NCBI RefSeq assembly: GCF_002115785.1
Contig: NZ_JFJY01000001.1
Span: 963,689-1,027,688, forward strand
Length of the DNA: 64,000 nucleotides
Direction: 5' to 3'
DNA from: Thalassospira sp. MCCC 1A03138
GTDB lineage: Bacteria > Pseudomonadota > Alphaproteobacteria > Rhodospirillales > Thalassospiraceae
In this document: positions 46,828-58,228 of the stretch, piece by piece
How positions within the stretch are numbered: position 1 is the stretch's first letter
Layout of the letters: the number at the start of each line of letters is the position of its first letter
Position numbers and translations under genes: made by a program
The notes under the pieces: model-generated
Told to the model about the DNA's origin: nothing
Seen by the model: the letters and a program-made list of their open reading frames with translations, nothing else
Databases searched by the model: none

Positions 46828-46858
46828 AACGGGGAGCCCTGATATCGGGCTCCCCGTT
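46828..46858 (-). terminator. Attenuator-like terminator between phnD and phnE
   Basis: A perfect 12-bp stem AACGGGGAGCCC / GGGCTCCCCGTT with a 7-nt loop is followed on the minus strand by TTTGTTTTTATTT. It lies 10 bases after the phnD stop and 26 bases before the phnE start, so it should reduce phnE and downstream transcription relative to phnD. Confidence 0.8.
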
Positions 46859-46868
46859 CGGATGCCGG

Positions 46869-47885
46869 TTACTCGTAAGAAACCAGGATATCGAGTTCTG
46901 CGAGCTGCTTGTCGATTTCAGAAACGCGTTTTGCTTTCTCGTCGGCAGACAGTTCGGCGGTGTTCTCGATTTTCAGCTTGTCTTTATACAGTTCAAGCTG
47001 ACGGATCGGGTAAAGCTGCGCATTGCTGCTTTCCATGAACTTGCCCATGCCATCCTGAATGCCGCCAAGAACCTTGTTGGCTTCTTCAACATCGCCCAGA
47101 CGACCGTAACCAAGGAAGAACGCCTTGATTTCGGATTTCAGTTCGCGCGACATATCCTTGCGATAAACCATCGGATCAGACGGGATCAGCGGCGAGGTCC
47201 AGATAACCTTGACCTTGTCGGTGATTTCCGGCTTGACCATCTGGGTGCGGGCAAGCTGTTCGGAATTGTTGGCCGCAACGTCAACCTGATGATTGGCGGT
47301 CGCCATCAGGTTGGTTTCATGGTTGGCATTGCGAACGGTCTTGAAGCAGTTCTTCGGATCAACGCCGTTCTGCGCAAAGACGTAATAGGTCGGAACCAGG
47401 AAGCCCGAGGTCGAGTTCGGATCACCGATACCGAAATTAAGCGAACCATCGCATTTCAGCATGTCGGCAAGCGTGTTGAGCTTGTCGTTATCGGCCTGGG
47501 TGATGATGTGGGAATAATAGCCGTTCGTGCCGTCGCTTTTGGACGTCTGGACGAAAACTTCGCCGCCCGCACGGTCAACGGCTTCCATGGCCGACTTGTT
47601 ACCGAACCAGCCAACGTGAACCTTGCCAAAACGCATGCCTTCGATGATGCCGGCATAATCCGGCGCGAAGAACGCTTCGACATCCTTGCCAAGGGCTTCT
47701 TCCATATCCTCGATCAACGGCTGCCACTGGGCTTTCAGGTTCGAACTGGATTCAGTCGAGATAAAGCCGAACACGATGGTTTCCGGGTCTTTTTCAAGCG
47801 GCTTGAATTCGACATCGGCATGGGCAAAGCCCGAAGCCAGCATGCTGGCAGCAAGGGCTGCGGATGCAATTGTTTTACGGATCAT
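46869..47885 (-). CDS. phnD: Phosphonate ABC transporter substrate-binding protein PhnD
   Basis: A periplasmic phosphonate-binding protein, 338 aa. Signal peptide at 1-23 (IASAALAASMLASGFAHA). Family segments are IVFGFISTESSSNLKAQWQPL, APDYAGIIEGMRFGKVHVGWFGNKSAMEAVDRA, IGDPNSTSGFLVPTYYVF and VIWTSPLIPSDPMVYRKDM. GGGGGACTTCCC precedes the ATG. The hairpin after it suggests higher expression than the permease. Confidence 0.95.
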   Translation of the reverse strand: MIRKTIASAALAASMLASGFAHADVEFKPLEKDPETIVFGFISTESSSNLKAQWQPLIEDMEEALGKDVEAFFAPDYAGIIEGMRFGKVHVGWFGNKSAMEAVDRAGGEVFVQTSKSDGTNGYYSHIITQADNDKLNTLADMLKCDGSLNFGIGDPNSTSGFLVPTYYVFAQNGVDPKNCFKTVRNANHETNLMATANHQVDVAANNSEQLARTQMVKPEITDKVKVIWTSPLIPSDPMVYRKDMSRELKSEIKAFFLGYGRLGDVEEANKVLGGIQDGMGKFMESSNAQLYPIRQLELYKDKLKIENTAELSADEKAKRVSEIDKQLAELDILVSYE

Positions 47886-47959
47886 GGGAAGTCCCCCGTC
47901 AGGTTGGTTGGTAGAGGTGAAATAAAAAGAGATGTAAGGCAGAGAGAAATCGTCCTGAT

Positions 47960-48799
47960 CTAGCTTGAAACGAAAGCCAGATCCTTCTCCGCGACCCTGC
48001 TCTTTGCCGGAACGTCATCCGGGGCAGACGCGAAAAGCTCGGAAGAATATTCGCCGTAAAGTTCGCGCAGGAACTCCGGCGTCAGTTCGGTGGATGGCCC
48101 GTCAAACACGACCGCGCCATCGCGCATCGCAATGGTGCGTGCGCAATAATCACGGGCATAATCGACCTGATGCAGCGATACGATCACGGTGACATTGTCT
48201 TCGCGGTTCACCCGATCCAGCGTATTCATCACCTTGCGCGATGACGCCGGGTCAAGGGATGCAATCGGCTCGTCGGCCAGGATAAGACGCGCACCCTGCG
48301 TAATCGTGCGTGCAATCGCTGCACGCTGCTGCTGCCCACCCGAAAGATTGCGGGCCTTCTTTGTCGCATGGCTATCGATACCGACACGTTTTAACGCGGT
48401 CATCGCCCGCATGCGCTCAGCCTTGGTAAACAGGCATAACGACCCGCGCCACGCAGGCACACGGCCCAGCATCCCGGTCAGAACATTGGTCAGAACCGTC
48501 AGGCGGCTGACCAGATTGAATTGCTGAAACACAACGCCGATATCGGCACGCACCTTGCGCGCACCCCGGGCAATACGACCGTTCTGCTGGATGACTTCAC
48601 CAAATACCTCGATCTTGCCGCCATCGCGATCCCCGCGCAGCAAACCGGCAATATGACGGATCAGGGTGGATTTGCCCGAACCGGACGCACCGATCAGCGC
48701 GACCATCTCGCCCTCGCGAACCTGTAAACTGACATTGTTCAATGCCCGCTTATCGCGCGAGAAGCTCTTATTCAGTCCGGATATGTCTACGACCAGCAT
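47960..48799 (-). CDS. phnC: Phosphonate ABC transporter ATP-binding protein PhnC
   Basis: The ATPase subunit of the phosphonate importer, 279 aa. Walker A GASGSGKSTLIRHI, signature LSGGQQQRAAIARTI, Walker B LILADEPIASLDP and VIVSLHQVDYARDYC are present; GVVFQQFNLVSRLTVLTNVLTGMLGRVPAWR is typical of PhnC. It is the first gene of the minus-strand operon; the 300-bp region upstream holds several operator-like sites. Confidence 0.95.
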   Translation of the reverse strand: MLVVDISGLNKSFSRDKRALNNVSLQVREGEMVALIGASGSGKSTLIRHIAGLLRGDRDGGKIEVFGEVIQQNGRIARGARKVRADIGVVFQQFNLVSRLTVLTNVLTGMLGRVPAWRGSLCLFTKAERMRAMTALKRVGIDSHATKKARNLSGGQQQRAAIARTITQGARLILADEPIASLDPASSRKVMNTLDRVNREDNVTVIVSLHQVDYARDYCARTIAMRDGAVVFDGPSTELTPEFLRELYGEYSSELFASAPDDVPAKSRVAEKDLAFVSS

Positions 48800-48921
48800 T
48801 AAAGTCCGCCTGCTTGTGTTTCGCTGGTCAAGAAGCTACGCACAATCCGCGACTCTATGGTGACGGTGATGTTACAGTTCGATGATTACGACGCCTTCAT
48901 TTCACCGACAACAATCAAACT

Positions 48922-48931
48922 TGTCTATACA
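48922..48931 (-). promoter_or_regulatory. PhnF half-site upstream of phnC
   Basis: TGTCTATACA on the plus strand; its reverse complement contains TGTATAGAC, identical to the left arm of the phnF-phnG operator at 38072. It is 123 bases upstream of phnC. The second arm is poorly conserved. Confidence 0.5.
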
Positions 48932-48978
48932 TCAAGATATCCACCAAATAAAAAACCGGCCCACCAAGAAATAACAAT

Positions 48979-48997
48979 GTAATAATTCAATTATTAC
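48979..48997. promoter_or_regulatory. Perfect 19-bp AT-rich palindrome upstream of phnC
   Basis: GTAATAATTCAATTATTAC is self-complementary around its central base. It abuts the CRP-like site on its right. Its role is unknown; an operator is likely. Confidence 0.55.
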
Positions 48998-49015
48998 TTG
49001 TGACCGCGTTCACAA
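48998..49015. promoter_or_regulatory. CRP/FNR-type binding site upstream of phnC
   Basis: TTGTGA-CCGCGT-TCACAA, an exact TGTGA-N6-TCACA palindrome about 200 bases upstream of phnC. This is the consensus of CRP-type regulators. Confidence 0.65.
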
Positions 49016-49041
49016 ATATGGATATGAACGGGCCCAAAAAC

Positions 49042-49075
49042 GAAAAACCCCGACAGAAAGAAACTGCCGGGGCCT
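49042..49075 (-). terminator. Terminator of the Ldh2-type dehydrogenase gene
   Basis: On the minus strand CCCCGGCAG-loop-CTGTCGGGG (one G-T pair) is followed by TTTTTCG. It starts 27 bases after the stop codon. Confidence 0.8.
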
Positions 49076-49101
49076 TGTATTGCGCCTGATCGCGGATCGA
49101 T

Positions 49102-50094
49102 TTACTTGATCGCCTCAATCGCGGCAATCACATCATCTTCGATATCAAGCCCCTGAATTTCCGCATCCCGGCGCGCATTCTGCCCGCGCCGCCCCGGCAA
49201 CCGCACGGTTTCCTCCAGCGCGATTTCATCTGCAATATAGCGCAAATGATCAATGATCCCCGCCCCGCCAACCGCAACCGGATCAATGGCAATCACCATC
49301 TGACCCAATGCCGGTGGCGCACCCTTGTCATCAAACAGCGACGATGACTGATGCCCGAACTGCGCGCCGGTCAATCCGGCGGCCAGCATTTCGACCATCA
49401 TGGCAAGGGCCGCACCCTTGACCCCACCCGCCGGAACCATCGTCCCCTCAAGCGCCCTGACCGCATCCGTCGTCGGATTGCCGTCAACATCCAATGCCCA
49501 GTCATCGGGGATCGGAACGCCCTTCTGCTTGGCCGCCATGATCTTGCCGCGTGCGACCTTCGATAGTGCCAGATCAATCACGATCGGATCGCCATCACCA
49601 ATCGGGGTGGCAAAGGCAATCGGGTTGGTGCCAAACATCGGGCGGCGACCACCCCACGGCGCCATTGCCGCCGGGGCATTGGCAAACATCATCGCCGCCA
49701 GTCCCGCCTCCGCCAGCTTTTCCACCGTAAGTCCCATCACGCCGGCATGGTGCGATTTATGGATTGCCGCAACCGCAATCCCCTGACTGCGCGCAATATC
49801 CGGCAATCGTTCGATCATCAGATCAAGCGCCGGATAGGCAAAGCCGAACTGCGCATCAATCCGCAAAACGGCCGGAAACGGCTGATCAGCCACCGGCTTG
49901 GCATGCCCGTCAACCTTGCCGGCACGGGCCTGCGCGGCATAGGCCGGAACGCGGCGCAATCCATGTCCGCCCTGTCCTGCGGCCTCGGCGGTGACCAGGG
50001 CGGTTGCAACCGATCCGGCATTGTCGGGATCAACGTTGCAGCGCAGCAGGGTATTGCACACAAGCGCATGTGCGTCAGACAGGGCAAGCTTCAT
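49102..50094 (-). CDS. Malate/L-lactate dehydrogenase family (Ldh2) oxidoreductase
   Basis: An NAD(P)-dependent oxidoreductase of 330 aa with the Ldh2 fold, unrelated to Rossmann malate dehydrogenases. Signatures are AEAAGQGGHGLRRVPAYAAQARAG, HKSHHAGVMGLTVEKLAEAGLAAMMFANAPAAMAPWGG and FGTNPIAFATPIGDGDPIVIDLALSKVARGKI. Possible substrates include malate, sulfolactate, ureidoglycolate or cyclic imino acids. The ATG at 50094 has AAGGTCACCATC upstream; the longer frame to 50205 is noncoding-like. No partner genes are adjacent. Confidence 0.9.
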   Translation of the reverse strand: MKLALSDAHALVCNTLLRCNVDPDNAGSVATALVTAEAAGQGGHGLRRVPAYAAQARAGKVDGHAKPVADQPFPAVLRIDAQFGFAYPALDLMIERLPDIARSQGIAVAAIHKSHHAGVMGLTVEKLAEAGLAAMMFANAPAAMAPWGGRRPMFGTNPIAFATPIGDGDPIVIDLALSKVARGKIMAAKQKGVPIPDDWALDVDGNPTTDAVRALEGTMVPAGGVKGAALAMMVEMLAAGLTGAQFGHQSSSLFDDKGAPPALGQMVIAIDPVAVGGAGIIDHLRYIADEIALEETVRLPGRRGQNARRDAEIQGLDIEDDVIAAIEAIK

Positions 50095-50354
50095 GATGGT
50101 GACCTTAAGATAGTGGCGGGAAGATAATGGTGGCGGGCCCGGATACATTAGCCGCGCGAATGCCCCGACGCAAAGGTCTTGTGCACCGCAACCCTGCAAA
50201 ACCATTCGGCCAAACCCTTACGACAGCACTATAAAACCGGCGCTCGAATATGCTAAAATTTCGCCGCAAAGTCGTATGAGTATCCCGCCACGGTTCACGC
50301 TGCCCGAAACGCGGCAGTCAGACCGGGACAGATTCCAAACACAGGATATTTCGA

Positions 50355-50819
50355 ATGCGCAAAGTAACCTCATTAACCTTCGCGGCATTTGGCATCGCCA
50401 GCAGCCTGTGGCTTGCCGGTTGTGCTGCCACAACCAAACCGGCCGAGGAAAAATCACCCGCCGACTGGTCGGCCATCGCCGGTCGCGACTGGCAGCTGAT
50501 GCGAATTGAGGCGAAAGACAAAAGCCTGACCCCGATGACCCCGATCCTGGCCAGCGTCAATTTTACCAATGACGGAAAAATTGCCGGGTCGACCGGCTGC
50601 AACCGCTATTTCGGCAGTTACACCCGCAAGGATACCGCCCTTGATGTCTCCCCGCTCGGCAGCACCAAAATGATGTGCATGGAAGACGCGATGGAGATCG
50701 AAGACGCCTTTATCGCCGCCATGGCAGATGTCAAAGGCTGGAAAGTACAGGACGGCGACCTGATGCTGGTGGATGGCAGCGCCAAATCCATCATGACGTT
50801 CGAGCCGATCCAGCCATAG
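50355..50819 (+). CDS. META domain lipoprotein (HslJ-like)
   Basis: A 154-aa lipoprotein with signal MRKVTSLTFAAFGIASSLWLAGC (lipid-anchored C23). The META domain shows FTNDGKIAGSTGCNRYFGSYT and the paired MMCMEDAMEIEDAF. HslJ-type proteins are linked to heat-shock and drug tolerance in E. coli; the mechanism is unknown. AGGATATTTCGA precedes the ATG, and a bidirectional terminator follows. Confidence 0.9.
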   Translation: MRKVTSLTFAAFGIASSLWLAGCAATTKPAEEKSPADWSAIAGRDWQLMRIEAKDKSLTPMTPILASVNFTNDGKIAGSTGCNRYFGSYTRKDTALDVSPLGSTKMMCMEDAMEIEDAFIAAMADVKGWKVQDGDLMLVDGSAKSIMTFEPIQP

Positions 50820-50843
50820 GCAGGACAGGGATCACACGAACCC

Positions 50844-50880
50844 GTAAAAAAAGGGGCGCAGATCACTGCGCCCCTTTTGC
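50844..50880. terminator. Bidirectional terminator between META lipoprotein and BCCT genes
   Basis: AAAAGGGGCGCA-gatcac-TGCGCCCCTTTT, preceded by an A-tract and ending in TTTT, between two convergent genes. Confidence 0.88.
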
Positions 50881-50897
50881 GTTGGTCTGTCGGCAAC

Positions 50898-52529
50898 CTA
50901 TCGCGGCTCGCTGCGCAACCCCTGAATGATGGAATAACACGCCAGCAAAAGCACGATGGCAAACGGGAACCCGGTTGAAACCGCCATCGCCTGCAGGGAG
51001 CCAAGCCCCCCGCCCAGCAGCAGCGCAATCGCAACAAGCCCTTCGAACGTGCACCAGAAAACCCGCTGGGGCACCGGCGCATCAACCTTGCCGCCCGCGG
51101 TGATGGTATCGATCACCAGCGACCCGGAATCGGACGAGGTGACAAAGAAGACAATCACCAGAACAATCCCGATAAAGGACGTGATCGCATGCAACGGCAG
51201 GGCTTCAAGCATGCTAAACAGCTTGATCGGAAGCGCCGCATCGGCAATCGCCTGCACGCCTTCATTGACCATATGCACTGCCGTGCCGCCAAATGCCGTC
51301 ATCCACAGCACACACACCAGCGACGGAATGATCAGGACACAGGTAATAAATTCCCGCACCGTCCGGCCACGCGACACGCGTGCGATGAACATGCCGACAA
51401 ACGGCGACCAGGAAATCCACCACGCCCAATAGAACGAGGTCCAGCCCTGGCTGAAATTGGTATCCTCACGCCCGACCGGGTTCGAAAGCGCCGGCAGATA
51501 TTCGACATAGGCGACAAGACTTGTGAAAAAGCCCTTGATGATATCCATGGTCGGCCCGACCAGCACGACAAACAGCAACAGCAATGCCGCCAGAACCATA
51601 TTGATTTCCGAAAGCCGTTTGACCCCGGCATCAAGCCCGGCCAGAACCGAAATCAGCGCAACCCCGGTAATTGCGATAATCAGGACAACCTTCGATCCGT
51701 CCGTAACCGGAATGCCAAACAGGAATTCAAGCCCGGCATTGGCCTGCTCCGCACCGAAACCAAGCGACGTCGCAAGCCCGAACAGGGTGGCAAACACCGC
51801 CAGAATATCAATCACATGCCCGGTCCAGCCCCAGACACGCTCGCCAAAGATCGGATAAAACACCGACCGCATGGTAAGCGGCAGGCCCTTGTTAAACGAA
51901 AACAGCGCCAGGGCCAGCGCAACCGTGGCATAGATCGCCCACGGATGAAGTCCCCAGTGGAAAATCGTCGCCGCCATGCCAAGGTCAAAGGCCGCGTCCG
52001 CATTGCCCATCGCCCCGCCAAGCGGTGCCCAGTCCGTGCGCGCCCCGCCATCACCGACCGTCGCACCGCCCATCGATGTGGTAAAGTGCGAAATCGGCTC
52101 GGACACGCCATAAAACATAAGGCCGATGCCCATCCCGGCCGCAAACAGCATGGCAAACCAGCCGCTATAGGAATAATCCGGTGTCGCATCCTGCCCGCCC
52201 AGCCGGACCTTACCCAGCGGCGAGACAATCAGAAACAGACACAGCAAAACAAAAACATTCGCCACCGACAGGAAGAACCAGTCAAAGGTCGATGTCAGCC
52301 AGCCCCGAAGGTCATTGAACATCGGCCCGACACTTTCCTGAAAGGCCAGTGTGAAAAACACGAATGCAACAATCGATAACCCCGAAATCAGGAATACCGG
52401 GTTATGAATATCAAGGCCGAACGGCCCGATCTGTGTGGTGATGTTATCCTGTCCGATTTCATATTCGGTATCGATCGGATTGGCCGCACCATCCGGGCTT
52501 TCAATGCCCGTCTCGGCATTCGATCCCAT
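50898..52529 (-). CDS. BCCT family betaine/carnitine/choline transporter
   Basis: A 543-aa carrier with 12 helices. The BCCT signature is TSFYWAWWISWSPFVGMFIARVSRGRTVREF. The first half carries GMGIGLMFYGVSEPISHF (the glycine stretch where sodium-coupled members have GMGIG). The tryptophan-rich helix supports uptake of a trimethylammonium compound such as glycine betaine, probably for osmoprotection. It is encoded 65 bases downstream of a UspA gene in the same direction. Confidence 0.92.
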   Translation of the reverse strand: MGSNAETGIESPDGAANPIDTEYEIGQDNITTQIGPFGLDIHNPVFLISGLSIVAFVFFTLAFQESVGPMFNDLRGWLTSTFDWFFLSVANVFVLLCLFLIVSPLGKVRLGGQDATPDYSYSGWFAMLFAAGMGIGLMFYGVSEPISHFTTSMGGATVGDGGARTDWAPLGGAMGNADAAFDLGMAATIFHWGLHPWAIYATVALALALFSFNKGLPLTMRSVFYPIFGERVWGWTGHVIDILAVFATLFGLATSLGFGAEQANAGLEFLFGIPVTDGSKVVLIIAITGVALISVLAGLDAGVKRLSEINMVLAALLLLFVVLVGPTMDIIKGFFTSLVAYVEYLPALSNPVGREDTNFSQGWTSFYWAWWISWSPFVGMFIARVSRGRTVREFITCVLIIPSLVCVLWMTAFGGTAVHMVNEGVQAIADAALPIKLFSMLEALPLHAITSFIGIVLVIVFFVTSSDSGSLVIDTITAGGKVDAPVPQRVFWCTFEGLVAIALLLGGGLGSLQAMAVSTGFPFAIVLLLACYSIIQGLRSEPR

Positions 52530-52594
52530 GAAAATCTCCCTTGAAAAGCAATTTTGCGGCCACCCCTGGCCGCATCTGTCCGGTTTGCCTGCTA

Positions 52595-53008
52595 TTAACG
52601 CACCAGAAACACGGAATGATCCCAGTGCGATGCAACATATCCGCCGTGGGATGCAAAAATATGATCGGCAATACCCGGCACGTGCGACGCCATGACGATC
52701 ACATCCGCCTTGGCCTCCGTTGCCGCATCAACAATGATTTCGCTCAGATCAATCGCCGGATCATGTGAAATGCGGGTCATGCCCGAACATTCAACACCGG
52801 TCTTCTTGGCCTGCTCTTCGGCAAAGGCCGCCATTTTGCGATCATATTCTGCTGGCGTATGCGCAATCGGGGATGGAGTATTGGTTCCGACCCCGAAAAA
52901 GCAGATTTTGGCATCATAATGCTTTGCCAGATCCGCCGCCGTCGAAAGCGCCTTTTCCAGCTTGTCGATATGCGTCAGATCAACGGGTACCATGATCTTG
53001 CGATACAT
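52595..53008 (-). CDS. Universal stress protein (UspA family)
   Basis: A 137-aa single UspA domain. It starts MYRKIMVPVDLTHIDKLEKAL and ends with the nucleotide-binding region VDAATEAKADVIVMASHVPG...GGYVASHWDHSVFLVR, a variant of the usual G2xG9xG(S/T) motif. The ATG at 53008 has GGAGGCAGGGA directly before it, which rules out the longer in-frame start at 53074. UspA-BCCT pairs are common and suggest regulation of osmolyte uptake. Confidence 0.9.
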   Translation of the reverse strand: MYRKIMVPVDLTHIDKLEKALSTAADLAKHYDAKICFFGVGTNTPSPIAHTPAEYDRKMAAFAEEQAKKTGVECSGMTRISHDPAIDLSEIIVDAATEAKADVIVMASHVPGIADHIFASHGGYVASHWDHSVFLVR

Positions 53009-53278
53009 TCCCTGCCTCCGTTCTACGGGTGCCCTAACGGGCAAAACACACCTTCGAAACAGATGAGGCGACAAAGACTATCACCAGAACAGGAAATTAT
53101 CAAAACACTCATCACCGGCGGATTTCCCGCAACAGATGAATACAGATACCAGACCGCGACAATCAACCAGAAGAAACCGCCAAATAATTCCGGCGATTTA
53201 GCGGACCCATTAAATCCGGATCATTTCATATTGCGCACAAATTAGCAGAAATATCCGGTACATTATTATGCCGTAGAA
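53009..53278. other. Intergenic region between UspA and esterase genes
   Basis: 270 bases with no gene-like frame of typical composition. The right half is AT-richer. I see no clear terminator or operator in it. Confidence 0.4.
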
Positions 53279-54220
53279 TTATTCTGCCGCCATGCGCCTT
53301 ATCGCATCACACAGGAATTTAAATCCGGTCGCCGCCCCGTCGCTCATATGCCGCGCACGCAGCCAGCCATGGATCATTTGCGGTTCCTCGCGGTACGTCA
53401 CATCAATCCCGGCCCGGGCAAGGCGCGCGGTATATTCCCGCCCGTCATCACGCAGCGGATCAAAATAGGCCGCGGTGATATAGGTTGGCGGCAACCCGCG
53501 CAGGTCCTCCGCCGATAACGGATAGGCCACCGGATCATCCATCGGCGCCTTCAGGACATCGCGATAATAAATCACATCATCGGTGCTTAAACCGGGGGCG
53601 GATGCCATCTGCCCATAGGATGGCCAGCCAAGATCACCGCCAAGGGCCGGATAAATCAGGACCTGCCCCACAACCCCCGCACCAAGCCCCTCATCGCGCG
53701 CCCGGATCGCAAGCCCGCCGGCCAATGTCGCCCCGGCACTATCGCCAATCAGCACGACCTCCGCCCCGCGCGACAGCACATCACGCGCAACCGCAAACGC
53801 ATCCTGATGCGCGGCGGGCCAAAGATGTTCGGGGGCCAGCCGGTAATCGACCGAAATCATTTCCGCCCCGGCCGCCTCGGCAATCTCGGCACAGATCGCA
53901 TCATGGCTATCCAGCGACCCGACGATAAACCCGCCGCCATGCAGGTATAAAAGCTTCCGCGTCGTTCTGATTTTCGCCGGGCGATAAATCCGTACCGCCA
54001 CCCCGGCAATATGATCATCACGGCTCAGAAGCCCCGGCGGATGGGGATAGGCAAAGGCATCACAAAGGGCGCCATACCATTTGCGTTGCTGCGCAATATC
54101 GGCGGCAACCGCATCGGGCGGATAAAGCCGGTCGCATCTGGCGATGAAGTCACGGATGCCTGCTTCGTCAGGCATCGGGCTATAGGCGATATCAGGCATC
54201 GCCTGATCGGACCCGTCCAT
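53279..54220 (-). CDS. HSL-type alpha/beta hydrolase (esterase)
   Basis: A hormone-sensitive-lipase family esterase of 313 aa. The oxyanion-hole motif LYLHGGGFIVGS, nucleophile elbow VVLIGDSAGATLAGG, acid region FDPLRDDGREY and catalytic histidine in QMIHGW are all in place. The substrate is unknown (short-chain esters are typical). The ATG at 54220 has GGGGAAG nine bases upstream; the in-frame ATG at 54310 is less likely. Confidence 0.88.
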   Translation of the reverse strand: MDGSDQAMPDIAYSPMPDEAGIRDFIARCDRLYPPDAVAADIAQQRKWYGALCDAFAYPHPPGLLSRDDHIAGVAVRIYRPAKIRTTRKLLYLHGGGFIVGSLDSHDAICAEIAEAAGAEMISVDYRLAPEHLWPAAHQDAFAVARDVLSRGAEVVLIGDSAGATLAGGLAIRARDEGLGAGVVGQVLIYPALGGDLGWPSYGQMASAPGLSTDDVIYYRDVLKAPMDDPVAYPLSAEDLRGLPPTYITAAYFDPLRDDGREYTARLARAGIDVTYREEPQMIHGWLRARHMSDGAATGFKFLCDAIRRMAAE

Positions 54221-56905
<2,685 letters not shown>

Positions 56906-56939
56906 GGGTTGTGTGCCTTTGAGATGATGATCTGGATTG

Positions 56940-56953
56940 GAGCCTTCGGGCTC
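56940..56953 (+). other. UUCG-tetraloop hairpin after katG
   Basis: GAGCC-TTCG-GGCTC, a stable small hairpin 35 bases after the katG stop and before the terminator. Confidence 0.5.
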
Positions 56954-56962
56954 TGACAAACG

Positions 56963-56998
56963 AACACCCCCGGTCGTGAGGCCGGGGGTGTTTTTATT
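56963..56998 (+). terminator. Terminator of katG
   Basis: AACACCCCCGG / CCGGGGGTGTT with an 8-nt loop, followed by a TTTTTATTT tract. It marks the left edge of the AT-rich island. Confidence 0.88.
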
Positions 56999-57030
56999 TC
57001 GACACAACGGAAAACAAGGACTCACTGGAA

Positions 57031-58215
57031 TTAATTAGCGATCGGCTTGTAAAAGCTAATGACGTATTCCTGATTCATTCTCTTTGATAACGCTGTTTTG
57101 TTAGAGCTCTTCATCGGCATATAGCGTCTATTTTCAGGAATGTCACGCGTCTGAACACTCTTGACTGAAAAACCTGCTTTTTGAGCTGCAATGATTAGAA
57201 GGTCTGAGTTTCTAATTTCTTTTCCTTTAACTTGTGAGTTCCCCATCACATAAGTCGCTTCCCGATCAGTCTTCAACACTCGAAAAGCATCCTTTGTAAG
57301 GTCGCACAAGTCTCTATAGTAACGTTTCAGAATGCGCTTCTTCTTGTCGTCGATGTCGTCATGCAATTTGGACAGGAACACTTTGAATTCCTCATCGTGC
57401 TCGCTGTCCAGTACTAACTCAGCACCAACCGCCCTCGACCGAATATTTCTCAGAGAGCTCACACTGTGCCCCAGCCATACAAGCGAAAGCCTATGGCCTC
57501 TCATATAGTCAATTGCGTTCAAATATGGCGGCGAAGTAATAATACAATCAATAGACTGGTCCGCAATTCGCCCCATTCTTCGTGCGTCACCACGATAACT
57601 TTTGACGTTTTCCTTGATGCGTGTTGGGCTCAGCGCAGATAAGACGTGAGACAATGATTTTGGCAAAGCATTGAACACATCAAATGTGTTCTCGCTAATT
57701 GTGCGGTGTGGTCGACTATGTGCAGTATCCCGCGCGAACGACGCCTTCGGTTCTTTTGTCACAATAAGCCGAGAAACTGCAACTTTTAGAATATCCAAAA
57801 TGATCTGGCTTTTGATAAATGGCTTTTCAACCAATAGATAACTAAGAATCCGAAGCTGTCTTTGCTGCGCTTTGCCAAACCAGAAATCGACGAACTTTTT
57901 TGTTTCGATATCTTCATCCATCCAAGAAAGAGAAACATCTTTCACATCAATATCGGTCGCCAAAGACAACAGTTTCTCTAGTGCTTGATGCGCTTTGTTG
58001 GAGTCGACAAACCGCCCATTAGCCCTAGAAATCAAGCACGCTAATGGGTCCAAGTCATATCCAATTGCCTTTAGGCCGACTTTAGCTGCTGTGCCAAGTA
58101 CCATTCCCGACCCAGACATTGGGTCAAGAACCACGTAATCGCTTGGCAGTCCCTCCAGCCCTTTGAGAGCTATTTCAGGGGCCATCCGAGCCGGAAATGG
58201 ATGTATATGAATCAT
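57031..58215 (-). CDS. DNA methyltransferase (N6-A or N4-C type)
   Basis: A SAM-dependent amino-methyltransferase of 394 aa. Motif I is VVLDPMSGSGMVLG (31-37), with D54 in AIGYDLDP, and the catalytic motif IV is CIITSPPYLNAIDY (227-231). The order motif I, then about 190 residues, then motif IV fits an alpha-class layout with the target-recognition region in between. TSPPY occurs in both N4-cytosine and N6-adenine enzymes. It is the last gene of the Z1 operon, 13 bases after the small gene. The recognition site cannot be read from sequence. Confidence 0.87.
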   Translation of the reverse strand: MIHIHPFPARMAPEIALKGLEGLPSDYVVLDPMSGSGMVLGTAAKVGLKAIGYDLDPLACLISRANGRFVDSNKAHQALEKLLSLATDIDVKDVSLSWMDEDIETKKFVDFWFGKAQQRQLRILSYLLVEKPFIKSQIILDILKVAVSRLIVTKEPKASFARDTAHSRPHRTISENTFDVFNALPKSLSHVLSALSPTRIKENVKSYRGDARRMGRIADQSIDCIITSPPYLNAIDYMRGHRLSLVWLGHSVSSLRNIRSRAVGAELVLDSEHDEEFKVFLSKLHDDIDDKKKRILKRYYRDLCDLTKDAFRVLKTDREATYVMGNSQVKGKEIRNSDLLIIAAQKAGFSVKSVQTRDIPENRRYMPMKSSNKTALSKRMNQEYVISFYKPIAN

Positions 58216-58228
58216 AAGATTTTCTTCT

